Shown here: piece after piece, positions 21,026 to 30,302 of the stretch | Layout of the letters: each line of letters opens with the position of its first letter | Position numbering within the stretch: the stretch's first letter is position 1 | Assembly (NCBI GenBank): GCA_009788065.1 | Contig: WQSF01000003.1 | Span: 1 to 64,000, forward strand | Length of the DNA: 64,000 nt | DNA from: Treponema sp. | GTDB lineage: Bacteria; Spirochaetota; Spirochaetia; Treponematales; Breznakiellaceae | Direction: 5' to 3' | Made by a program: the position numbers and the translations under genes | The notes under the pieces: model-generated | What the model saw: the letters and a program-made list of their open reading frames with translations, nothing else | Databases searched by the model: none | Told to the model about the DNA's origin: nothing

Positions 21026-22342
21026 ATGAAGAAATATTCTTTTCCGAGGGGAGGGTTGCCGTATAATGACCCGACGGCGCCGGATAAATCCGCCGCTGTA
21101 AACGCTTTTTTACCGGCTGTATCCGTTATTCCGCTCGGAAATAAAGCAAGACAGATTTCTCCCATTGTCGCCATCGGCGATAATGTGCGCGAAGGCATGC
21201 TGGTAGGCAAGGCGTCCTCGGAAGACACCGCTAACGCGCATGCTACAGTTCCCGGCAAAGTTGTAAAAAAAGTAACATGGAAAGACAGAGATGATATAAG
21301 TTACGACGCTCTTGTTATAAAAATGGAAGGAGCGTTTGAGAAACTTGGCAAGAAAGAAGATGTCTTAATCTGGAGCGGGCTTAACAGTTATGATATTCAA
21401 AAAATAATTTTAGAGTGCGGAATTGTAGAAATGGACAATAAAGAAAGGCCGCTTTCTAAATTAATTTCCGCCGCCAGAAAAGTAGAAAAATTGACGCTCG
21501 TAGTACGATGTGTTTTTGACGATTCATGGCTGGTCGCCGATTACGCGCTATGCCGCGACAGGATAAATGCCGTAATCGAAGGCGCGGCGATTGTCGCCAA
21601 AGCCTGCCAGAAAGTTACGCAGGTTATTTTTGCCGTCTCTCACCGGGAAGAAGATTTGGGAGAAATGCTGATGGCGGGAGCCGCAGATATTTTTTCAAAC
21701 GCGCAGCCGGAAATAGTAACGTCTCTTGTTTACACAAGCTCGCGTTATCCTCAGCATAATTCAAGAGAATTGGAACTGGCAATTCGATCTTACGAAAAAA
21801 GAGAAGGAGCAAGTTTAGGTTCTCTTTTGATTCTTGGGCCCGCGGTTCTTGCCGCGGTTTTCGACGCTGTTGTTCATAAAAGACCGGTTTTGGATCGGTA
21901 TGTCGCGGTAGGCGGCTCCGCGGTAAAAAAACCGCAGATAATGAAAGTAAGAATCGGCACCAGAATCGGCGATGTGATAGAACAATGCGGAGGTTTTATC
22001 GAATCACCGTTCAGAATATTAATCGGCTCTCCTTTGTCGGGTAGAGAAGTAATGTATCTGGATGAACCTGTAGGAAAAACCTGTTACGCGATTGTAGCAA
22101 TGGCGAAATCACAGGCGGCTATTCCCGGTCAGCAGAACTGCATAAACTGCGGCGAGTGCAGGGCAGTGTGCCCGATAGGGCTTGATCCTCAAAACACATA
22201 TAAAAAAATAAGAACGCTTGGGATTGGATACGCGGAGAACACAGGCTGTCATGGATGCGGATGCTGTAAAATAGTCTGTCCGTCTGCTCTTCCTTTATCG
22301 GAAATAATTCTGGAAAAGAATCAGGAGGATATGAGTGCCTGA
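21026..22342 (+). CDS. RnfC-like electron transport protein
   Basis: RnfC-like body plus two [4Fe-4S] motifs CINCGECRAVCPIG and CHGCGCCKIVCPSA. Confidence 0.85.
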   Translation: MKKYSFPRGGLPYNDPTAPDKSAAVNAFLPAVSVIPLGNKARQISPIVAIGDNVREGMLVGKASSEDTANAHATVPGKVVKKVTWKDRDDISYDALVIKMEGAFEKLGKKEDVLIWSGLNSYDIQKIILECGIVEMDNKERPLSKLISAARKVEKLTLVVRCVFDDSWLVADYALCRDRINAVIEGAAIVAKACQKVTQVIFAVSHREEDLGEMLMAGAADIFSNAQPEIVTSLVYTSSRYPQHNSRELELAIRSYEKREGASLGSLLILGPAVLAAVFDAVVHKRPVLDRYVAVGGSAVKKPQIMKVRIGTRIGDVIEQCGGFIESPFRILIGSPLSGREVMYLDEPVGKTCYAIVAMAKSQAAIPGQQNCINCGECRAVCPIGLDPQNTYKKIRTLGIGYAENTGCHGCGCCKIVCPSALPLSEIILEKNQEDMSA

Positions 22343-23375
22343 GCAAAAAATGATCCATGTTTATAAACCTCAAATTAATATTTCATATCCAAGCTCAGGA
22401 AGAATGTGGCTTATTTGCATCTGCGCGTTCCTTTGCGTATTGCAGTCCGCTCTCTTTGACGGAGGAAAATCTTTTGTTATCGCCGTCACTGCGCTTCTTA
22501 CCGCGGTTTTATTGGAATTTCTAATAACATGGCGTAAACACGGAGGAGCAAAAATAAAAGACGGCAGCGCCGCCGCTACGGCGATGATCCTGTCAATAAT
22601 TCTGCCAAACCAGATTCATCCCGTTTATGTTTTTTTTGGAACCGCGTTTGCGATTATAGTTGTAAAATACACTTTCGGCGGACTCGGATCGAATTGGCTT
22701 AATCCTGCTCTGGGCGGCTGGCTTTTTATCAGGTTTTCATGGCCTGTAAGTTTTGCAAATGCCATTCCCGAGATTCCTTCGATTTCAGAAATGGTAATGG
22801 CGCCTGACGTAAGTCCGCTGGACAGTTCTATTACAGAATTTTTTAATAATTCTGTTTTTTCCATAGCGGGCGTTCAACTTCCTTCAGGTTATATTAATCT
22901 TCTGTTTAACAGCAGCGAGTCAACAATTACAGACAGAGGATTGTTCGCTCTTTTGATCGGTACGATTATTATTACCGCGATTGGAATTAACCGGGGATGG
23001 GTGCCTTTAATTTTTCTTACGGTTTACGGTTTTCTAATTCGGTTTGCAGGTGACGTTTCGGGTTTGTACTGGAACGGAGATTTACTGTACGGTATTTTTT
23101 CAGGCGGTACAATAGCTGCGGCTTTTATTCTTGCGGCGGAACCTGCAAGCGGCGCGAAGTTAAAACCCGGTATTTTATTTACCGTTATTCTTGGAGCGGT
23201 TCTTTCATGGTTTTTCCGTTACAAGTGCATGGAATATTTCGGCTGTTTCATAGCTCTTGCGTTAATTAACTGTATAACGCCTGTTATCCGCCTTATCGAA
23301 GAAAAAATATTTTTTCCACGGAAAAATGAAAGCAATGCCAAAAGAGCCTCGGTAGTTCAGGAGACTCTGTTATGA
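22335..23375 (+). CDS. RnfD/NqrB-like membrane subunit
   Basis: IKDGSAAATAMILSIILPNQIHPVYVFFGTAFAIIVVKYTFGGLGSNWLNPALGGWLFIRFSWP typical of RnfD; overlaps the RnfC stop. Confidence 0.85.
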   Translation: MPEQKMIHVYKPQINISYPSSGRMWLICICAFLCVLQSALFDGGKSFVIAVTALLTAVLLEFLITWRKHGGAKIKDGSAAATAMILSIILPNQIHPVYVFFGTAFAIIVVKYTFGGLGSNWLNPALGGWLFIRFSWPVSFANAIPEIPSISEMVMAPDVSPLDSSITEFFNNSVFSIAGVQLPSGYINLLFNSSESTITDRGLFALLIGTIIITAIGINRGWVPLIFLTVYGFLIRFAGDVSGLYWNGDLLYGIFSGGTIAAAFILAAEPASGAKLKPGILFTVILGAVLSWFFRYKCMEYFGCFIALALINCITPVIRLIEEKIFFPRKNESNAKRASVVQETLL

Positions 23376-23815
23376 AAGATAAATTAATAATGTTGGGATG
23401 GATAATAGGATTACTACTGTTAATCTCTGTCTTATGGGTTGTGACACAGCCTCTGCAGTCCATGTATTTATTAAGAACGGTGAACAGTGTCCTTTCCAAT
23501 AATAATGATTCGCGCAGGGTATCTGCGTATATACAGCCAAAAACGGGTAATACGAATCTTTTTGGATATTGGTATTCAATACGCGCCTCGCAGGATAAAA
23601 TGTTTGTGTTTGCCGCTTTTCAGGACGGTATACTCATTCCGCTTGGCGCGTTTGTTTCGCATGACTGTATCGTAAAAGAAATTATTCCGCTAAGCGCTCA
23701 TGCGGTTCAGGTTTTTGATTCATTCCCAAAGAGTATTCTGAATATTTACACGGCAAGAATCGAAGAAGCGGCGCATGATGTTACTGCGGCATTAACGGAG
23801 GCGGGAGGCAGATGA
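23372..23815 (+). CDS. RnfG-like (highly divergent) subunit
   Basis: Position between RnfD- and RnfE-like genes, one N-terminal TM plus extracytoplasmic domain; 4-bp overlaps both sides; no canonical FMN motif. Confidence 0.5.
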   Translation: MKDKLIMLGWIIGLLLLISVLWVVTQPLQSMYLLRTVNSVLSNNNDSRRVSAYIQPKTGNTNLFGYWYSIRASQDKMFVFAAFQDGILIPLGAFVSHDCIVKEIIPLSAHAVQVFDSFPKSILNIYTARIEEAAHDVTAALTEAGGR

Positions 23816-24465
23816 GTTTAAGCAGACAACATTCATTTTGGGGTTCTCTCTCTCCGCTTGGCGGACTAACGGGTGCCGGTATTTTGATAATGGCGTCCGC
23901 GCGCCTTTCTTGGGCGATTACTGTCGCCGTAGGCTTATTTTGGGTTTACGGGCTTACCGCGTTTACATTCACATTTTTTATAACAGGCGCAAGAAGAAAA
24001 ATATTCCCTGAAAACGGAAGGGTTTCTATCTATACATGTTTTTCGGCGTTTTACGGAAGCCTTTATATTTTCATGTTTTGGATTGTATGCCCGTTTGCGG
24101 CGCTGGAAGTTTTTATGATCCTTTTATTTGTTCCGATATTCTGCACAGGTTCAGGGATTGTTCAGCAAATGCAGTCGCACATACAAAACGCGCATACCGA
24201 TATATTTGAAAATGTATCCGATTCAATCTCTCAAGCCGCCTCCCTTGCCGGACTGCTTGTTGTTTTTTCCATTATCCGCGAACCGTTATCATTTTGCTCG
24301 CTGTCGTTTCCGGGAACTTATCAGGGGATGGTGACAATTGTGTATTTTAAAGCTGGCGCGTTTTTCCCGATAGGCATATTCGCGGCTTCTTCAGGAGCGC
24401 TTTTACTGCTTGGGTATTTTATCTGTTTGTATCAATATTGGAAAGTAAATAGAGGGGAGCATTGA
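23812..24465 (+). CDS. RnfE-like membrane subunit (divergent)
   Basis: Six-TM-like protein in RnfE position; start overlaps the upstream stop. Confidence 0.6.
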   Translation: MSLSRQHSFWGSLSPLGGLTGAGILIMASARLSWAITVAVGLFWVYGLTAFTFTFFITGARRKIFPENGRVSIYTCFSAFYGSLYIFMFWIVCPFAALEVFMILLFVPIFCTGSGIVQQMQSHIQNAHTDIFENVSDSISQAASLAGLLVVFSIIREPLSFCSLSFPGTYQGMVTIVYFKAGAFFPIGIFAASSGALLLLGYFICLYQYWKVNRGEH

Positions 24466-25052
24466 TGATTCAAATATCGTTCTATCTTCTTTTAATCTAC
24501 TCAAGTCTTACGATGAATCTGGTATTGCAATGCGGATTGGGACTTAAAGGTATCGCTGAATCAAAAAACAGTCTTAATATGCCGGCTTTCATTAAACTAG
24601 GTCTCGTTTTTTCTTCCATAATCTTAATATGGCTCTTTTTTACAAAAATAGTAATTTCGCTGTTTTCAGGTCTATATATTTATGTAATTTTATTTCCTGT
24701 CAGCGTAATTGTGTATGACTGTTTTGAATATTTAATATTTAAATATGTGATAAAACGCGACAGAGAAGAAGAAACATTTGTAACTTCTCCCGGCAGAACT
24801 ACAGCCGTCGCGGTGTTTATATGCATGAATATGGCAAGCGGATTTTTTGATGTTCTGGTTTTAGCGTTTGGTTTTTCATCCGGTGTTTTTATCATCAATT
24901 TAATAATCCGAGAAATTCGAAAACGCGCGGCTCTGGAAGCAGTTCCGGTTTTCCTTCGCGGGAAACCTCTGGTTCTTATCGCTATGGGAATGCTGTCTCT
25001 TATTTTTACCGCCGCCTCATTATTATTTTTTAGGATGATCGGCGCAGGGTGA
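24462..25052 (+). CDS. RnfA-like membrane subunit (divergent)
   Basis: N-terminal MNLVLQCGLGL resembles RnfA NNFVL.QFLGL; RnfA position in the operon. Confidence 0.6.
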   Translation: MMIQISFYLLLIYSSLTMNLVLQCGLGLKGIAESKNSLNMPAFIKLGLVFSSIILIWLFFTKIVISLFSGLYIYVILFPVSVIVYDCFEYLIFKYVIKRDREEETFVTSPGRTTAVAVFICMNMASGFFDVLVLAFGFSSGVFIINLIIREIRKRAALEAVPVFLRGKPLVLIAMGMLSLIFTAASLLFFRMIGAG

Positions 25053-26929
25053 AAACTGTAAATAGAATTAACCTTATTCTGGGTTCGCATGCTCATGTAC
25101 CCTCAGGAGCGCCTGAGAGCGAATTTGAATTTGTATACGAAACTAAAATACGTCCTTTTGTTTCCAATCTGTACCGTTATTCGAATATTCAGGCGGTTTT
25201 GCATTATTCAGGCGTTTTACTTTACTGGGTGGAAAGAACGCATCCCGAATCTTTTATGCTTATAGAAGATATGCTGTCCAGAAAACAAGCGGAAATTATT
25301 GGCGGAGGATTTTACGAACCTATTTTCCCGCTCATTTCCTTGCAGGACAGAATCGGGCAGATTGAACTTATGACAACGTATCTTAGAAAACATTTCGGAA
25401 AACGTCCTACCGGCTGCTGGGTGCCCGGTATGGCATGGGAGCAAAATCTTGCAGTCGCTCTTTGTACAAGCGACATGAATTACACTTTTCTTTCGCAGGA
25501 TCAATTTGAAAAGGCGGGACTGGAAGGATCGGATCTTTTTAAACCGTGTTTAAGCGAAGATCAGGGAAAGCTTGTCGCGATTTTTCCGGTTTCGCGTTTT
25601 GTGGAAAAGGAACTTTCGCGAAAAAGTTTTTCGCAGGTGTTTGTCGACATGGAAAATAAATTTAAAGAAATCTGTCCAAACTGCAAGTCGGACAAAATCA
25701 TAAGCGTATTTCCCGAATCTGTTTCTTCCTCGCCTGAAGAAGCTCCGGATACCGCATGGAACCGTTTTTTTGAAGAAATCTCGCTGTCGGATAATATCGT
25801 AAGCTCTACATTGCCTTTTAAAATATTAAAAACATATAAAATATTCAAAAAAGCGAGTTTTCCCAATTCCACGTCTCTCGAAAATGATTTTTCCCCGCGC
25901 AGATTTTTAATTGATAATGCCGATGTAAGCGGCATATATTCAAAAATGATATTTACAAACCTTTTAATAAACCAGTTAAAGGGTGATAAAGCGCGAAAAC
26001 TTAACGCAAGGGAAGAGATGTGGAAGGCGCAGGATTCGTGCTTTTTTTCTGCCGGGAACGAACAATACAGAAACGAACTTAGAAAGTCGGCGTATAGCTC
26101 TCTTTTAAGAGCTGAAAAACTGTCGCGCGAAAAGGGATTGTTCGTGCCGTCATTAATTCAATACGATTTCAATTTTGACGGTAAAAAAGAATTTATTTTT
26201 CAGGACGAAAAAATTAACTGCTACATTCAGCATACGGGAGCTGGTATTTTTGAACTGGACTATCTTCCGAAGGAATGGAATTATCTTGACTGCGGAACAT
26301 CAAGCGAACCAGATAAGACGAGGCTTGCAGGTACTGACAATTTAAATAAACGTATCGCGTTTGCTGATATGCTTTTTCCCGCAAATGAAAAATTTGACAA
26401 TTTGATTAACATTCTGCCGGATAACGGACGCTTTTGCTATCATGAACAATACGAAGAAGTAACACAGGATAAAAAAGGAAAATCCTGTTTTAAACTTCCT
26501 GTACGCGCGGATAATGTTCCTTTCGGGTATATTGAAATTAATAAATGCTATCTGCTTAAAAAAGACAATTTATCCGTTTCATATCAGCTTGTAAATAAAG
26601 ATAAAGAAACCGCGAGCTTCCTGTTTGTTCCCGAGATTGATTTTTCTTTCGCCGGAGTCGGTGATGAATTTGTCCGTTTTTATACGGTTGACTCAGGCGG
26701 AAAAGATATATCGATAGATCGTCTTTTGGATTCAAATAACCTTAAAATACTTGATGTTAAAAACGAAGTGCAGATACTTCTTTCTTCGGTTAATAATTTT
26801 ACAGGCTGTCTTTTTCCGGTATTTAAATACGATATGTATCAGGCGACGCGCATATTACCAGTCTTTTCTGTTACTCTCGATTCAGGCGTTTCATGGTCTA
26901 ACGAATTTACATTAAAATTCTCGCATTAG
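25049..26929 (+). CDS. Glycoside hydrolase family 57-like protein (DUF1925/DUF1926-type C-terminus), possibly catalytically inactive
   Basis: ILGSHAHVPSG...YSGVLLYWVERTHPES...AEIIGGGFYEPIFPLISLQDRIGQI...GCWVPGMAWEQNL; GTG start overlapping the RnfA-like stop. Confidence 0.75.
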   Translation: MKTVNRINLILGSHAHVPSGAPESEFEFVYETKIRPFVSNLYRYSNIQAVLHYSGVLLYWVERTHPESFMLIEDMLSRKQAEIIGGGFYEPIFPLISLQDRIGQIELMTTYLRKHFGKRPTGCWVPGMAWEQNLAVALCTSDMNYTFLSQDQFEKAGLEGSDLFKPCLSEDQGKLVAIFPVSRFVEKELSRKSFSQVFVDMENKFKEICPNCKSDKIISVFPESVSSSPEEAPDTAWNRFFEEISLSDNIVSSTLPFKILKTYKIFKKASFPNSTSLENDFSPRRFLIDNADVSGIYSKMIFTNLLINQLKGDKARKLNAREEMWKAQDSCFFSAGNEQYRNELRKSAYSSLLRAEKLSREKGLFVPSLIQYDFNFDGKKEFIFQDEKINCYIQHTGAGIFELDYLPKEWNYLDCGTSSEPDKTRLAGTDNLNKRIAFADMLFPANEKFDNLINILPDNGRFCYHEQYEEVTQDKKGKSCFKLPVRADNVPFGYIEINKCYLLKKDNLSVSYQLVNKDKETASFLFVPEIDFSFAGVGDEFVRFYTVDSGGKDISIDRLLDSNNLKILDVKNEVQILLSSVNNFTGCLFPVFKYDMYQATRILPVFSVTLDSGVSWSNEFTLKFSH

Positions 26930-26970
26930 GTTATTGAAGTGTCTTAAAATTTTAGTTATCATTAACTACT

Positions 26971-29181
26971 ATGAATAGAAGATTAATTACATCGGCATTA
27001 CCGTATGTGAACAATGAACCTCATCTTGGAAATCTTATACAGGTTTTATCCGCCGACGCTTTCGCGCGTTTTTGCAGATTATACGGTTATAACTGCCTGT
27101 ACATCGCTGGTACTGACGAATACGGAACCGCTACAGAAAATAAAGCCGCAGAAGAGGGTATAAATCCGAAAGAATTGTGCGACAGGTATCATGCGATCCA
27201 TTCGGATATTTACAAATGGTTTAACATTGCGTTTGACAAATTCGGACGCACTTCAACCAGGATTCAAACCGAAGTTGTTCAGGATATTTTTAATAAATTG
27301 GACGCGGCGGGGTTAATTGTCGAAAGAACGATAGAGCAGTTTTACTGCTCCAAGTGTGAAAGATTTCTTGCAGACAGATATATAAGAGGGGTTTGCCCCG
27401 TTTGCGCGAGCGCCGAGGCGAGAGGAGATCAATGCGAAGCCTGTCAAAAATTGCTCGATCCTGTCGATTTAAAAGACCCGCAGTGTTCTGCATGTTCAAG
27501 CACTCCTTCGCTGCGTAAAACAAACCATCTGTACATCGATCTTCCCCGCATTAAAGATAAACTTGAAGACTGGATTAAAAAAGCCAGCATAGACGGTTAC
27601 TGGGCGCATAACGCCGTTCAGATGACCCAGGCATGGATACGCGACGGTCTTAAAGAGCGCGCAATTACAAGAGACTTAAAATGGGGAATCCCCGTACCTA
27701 AACCGGGTTATGAGAACAAGGTTTTTTATGTCTGGTTTGACGCGCCGATAGGCTATATTTCAATTACAGGGACATTGGGAGAGGAAAAAGGCAACTGGCG
27801 TGATTTTGTCGATTACTGGTGGAAGAAACCTGATGAAGTCGATTTATTCCAGTTTATTGGAAAAGATAATATACCTTTTCATACAGTAATATTTCCGTCA
27901 AGTCTTTTAGGAAGCGGCGGCAACTGGACGATGTTACACCATATGTCCAGTACTGAATATTTGAATTACGAAAACGGTAAATTTTCAAAATCAAGAGGAG
28001 TAGGTGTTTTCGGAACAGACGCGATGAAGACCGAAATCCCCTCTGATGTGTGGCGCTTTTATCTTTTCTACAACAGACCCGAAAAATCTGACGCAATGTT
28101 TATGTGGAATGATTTTCAGGAAAAAGTAAACGGAGAGTTAATCGGCAATCTGGGCAATCTTGTAAACCGTACGCTTTCATTTGTTACGCGCTATTATGAC
28201 GGAAAAATACCGCAGGCGGCGAGTGATGCCGGTTTTTGGGAAGAAGTTGTTAAATACGAAACCTCAATAGCAAAAAAACTTGACAAGGCTGAATTAAGGG
28301 ACGCGTTCCGCGAGATTTTTGAATTATCGTCATTCGCAAATAAATATTTCCAGGACAATGAACCGTGGCGTTTAAGAGCCGATGATCCTGAAAAAGCAAA
28401 ATCTGTTATACGAGATCTTACATATCTTGTACGGGATTTATCGGTATTAATCGAACCTTATATACCTTACGCTGCGGCGAAAATTGCCTCGTTCTTTGAT
28501 CTTAAGCACGGAGAAAATTTAGACTGGAAGAGTATGGGAAAGCCGGAAGGAATCGGCGATGTTCTAATAAAAAGTGAAATGCTTTTTTCAAAGCTTGAAG
28601 ATGAAAAGATTGAAGAACTGCGCGATAAATATTCAGGCACTCAGAAAGAGAGGAAAGAGACGGTTCAATTTTCATCTGTTTTGGATTTACGTGTCGCTAA
28701 AATTGAAAAAATAGAAAGACACCCAAAAGCGGACAAGCTGTACATTATCAATCTTGAAACAGGGGAGGGTGTTACGGGAAACCGAGAGGAGAGGCAGATT
28801 GTTTCAGGGCTTGTCCCTTTCTACACAGAAGAGCAATTACTTGGAAGGAAAATAATAGTCGCCTACAACCTTAAACCTGCAAAACTAAGAGGTATTGAAT
28901 CAAGGGGAATGCTCCTTGCCGCAGGAGATAATAAGGGAGTGAACGCAGAAGGGCAGAGCGCGGAAAGAGTCGAGGTTTTAGATGCCGGCGATTGCCCTAC
29001 AGGTACAAGATTTTTACCGGAAGGCGAAGATGGATCGGCTCCTTTGGAAATAGACATAGACACATTTTTTTCCTATCCGATTTATGTAAAAGATCATGCT
29101 GTTATAACAGGAGACAAGAAACTGTGTTTAAATGGAAATCCCGTTAAAACATCGGTAATCCCCGAAGGAGAAGTCCATTAA
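26971..29181 (+). CDS. metG: Methionyl-tRNA synthetase with C-terminal tRNA-binding (EMAP-II-like) domain
   Basis: ALPYVNNEPHLGN, KFSKSRGVGVF (KMSKS-like), C-terminal VLDLRVAKIEKIERHPKADKLYIINLETGE. Confidence 0.96.
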   Translation: MNRRLITSALPYVNNEPHLGNLIQVLSADAFARFCRLYGYNCLYIAGTDEYGTATENKAAEEGINPKELCDRYHAIHSDIYKWFNIAFDKFGRTSTRIQTEVVQDIFNKLDAAGLIVERTIEQFYCSKCERFLADRYIRGVCPVCASAEARGDQCEACQKLLDPVDLKDPQCSACSSTPSLRKTNHLYIDLPRIKDKLEDWIKKASIDGYWAHNAVQMTQAWIRDGLKERAITRDLKWGIPVPKPGYENKVFYVWFDAPIGYISITGTLGEEKGNWRDFVDYWWKKPDEVDLFQFIGKDNIPFHTVIFPSSLLGSGGNWTMLHHMSSTEYLNYENGKFSKSRGVGVFGTDAMKTEIPSDVWRFYLFYNRPEKSDAMFMWNDFQEKVNGELIGNLGNLVNRTLSFVTRYYDGKIPQAASDAGFWEEVVKYETSIAKKLDKAELRDAFREIFELSSFANKYFQDNEPWRLRADDPEKAKSVIRDLTYLVRDLSVLIEPYIPYAAAKIASFFDLKHGENLDWKSMGKPEGIGDVLIKSEMLFSKLEDEKIEELRDKYSGTQKERKETVQFSSVLDLRVAKIEKIERHPKADKLYIINLETGEGVTGNREERQIVSGLVPFYTEEQLLGRKIIVAYNLKPAKLRGIESRGMLLAAGDNKGVNAEGQSAERVEVLDAGDCPTGTRFLPEGEDGSAPLEIDIDTFFSYPIYVKDHAVITGDKKLCLNGNPVKTSVIPEGEVH

Positions 29182-29203
29182 TTTAAAAATCACGGAAGCG
29201 GAG

Positions 29204-30238
29204 TTGGCGGTTTGTGAGAACGGACAGTCTTTCCTGCAATCAGCCGTGTGGGGAGAGTTTAAATCCCGTTTTGACTGGAAGGCAAACGCTTTTTTGATTG
29301 ACTGGTTTGGAAACGGAGAAGAAAACACACCCCTGCTTGTCCTTTCCCGCCGCCTTCTTCCCGGTTTTACATTTGCATATATCCCGTGGGGTCCGCAATT
29401 ACCGTTAAAATTTAAAGAAGCGGAAAAACAACATGCGGCGGCGGAACTTGCAGAAAAATTAAAGCCGTTTCTTGCGCGTAATACAGTTTTTGTACGCTTC
29501 GATTTTCCGTGGTTCTTTTTAGACGGCGATGAAAATTTCAATAATGAAGCCGCGCTTTTAAAAGATGCCGGTTTCAAAATCGCCGCCGCCAATGTTCAAC
29601 CGCCTGATACGGTTATAATCGATTTAAACGCTTCCTGCGATGATATTCTTGCGTCAATGAAATCAAAGTGGAGGTACAATATCTTTCTTGCGCAGAAGAA
29701 AGGCGTAATTGTAAATGTATGTACGTCGCAGGAATTAGGGATATTTTATAATCTTTTAAAAGAAACAGCGCAGAGAGACGGAATCGCGGTTCATGGTTTT
29801 AATTATTACAAAACTCTTTTTGAACTGTACGAGAAACAGAAAAAGGATGATCTCTCTATAAGGCTTTATACCGCAAGCCATGAAGGCGAAATTCTTGCGG
29901 CAATCGTTGTCCTTTTTAGGAGAAAAGACGCGGTTTATTTGTACGGCGCGTCTTCCAACAATAAGCGCAATCTTATGGCGCCCTACGCGCTTCAATGGAA
30001 AGCGATTAAAGACGCTAAAGAAACAGGCTGTATGACATACGATCTTTTCGGTATTCCGCCGGATGATAATCCAAACCATCCGATGGCAGGCTTGTACCGT
30101 TTTAAAACAGGCTTCGGCGGACAGATAATCCATCGTCCCGGCAGTTGGGATTACCCGTATAAGAAATGTCTCTACAATCTGTTTAATATAGCGGAAGCTT
30201 TTAGAAAAAAAATGATGAACCTCAGAAAGAAGAAATAA
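29204..30238 (+). CDS. FemAB/FemX-like peptidoglycan bridge (GNAT-fold) aminoacyltransferase
   Basis: SAVWGEFKSRF...YIPWGPQLP...MKSKWRYNIFLAQKKGV...YDLFGIPPDDNPNHPMAGLYRFKTGFGG; start uncertain (TTG 29204, or upstream ATT at 29177). Confidence 0.85.
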   Translation: MAVCENGQSFLQSAVWGEFKSRFDWKANAFLIDWFGNGEENTPLLVLSRRLLPGFTFAYIPWGPQLPLKFKEAEKQHAAAELAEKLKPFLARNTVFVRFDFPWFFLDGDENFNNEAALLKDAGFKIAAANVQPPDTVIIDLNASCDDILASMKSKWRYNIFLAQKKGVIVNVCTSQELGIFYNLLKETAQRDGIAVHGFNYYKTLFELYEKQKKDDLSIRLYTASHEGEILAAIVVLFRRKDAVYLYGASSNNKRNLMAPYALQWKAIKDAKETGCMTYDLFGIPPDDNPNHPMAGLYRFKTGFGGQIIHRPGSWDYPYKKCLYNLFNIAEAFRKKMMNLRKKK

Positions 30239-30302
30239 AAATCTATAATTTTTCTCTTGTGTAAAAAATAATAAAATTGTATAGTGATTCAAGGAGTAGA
30301 CT

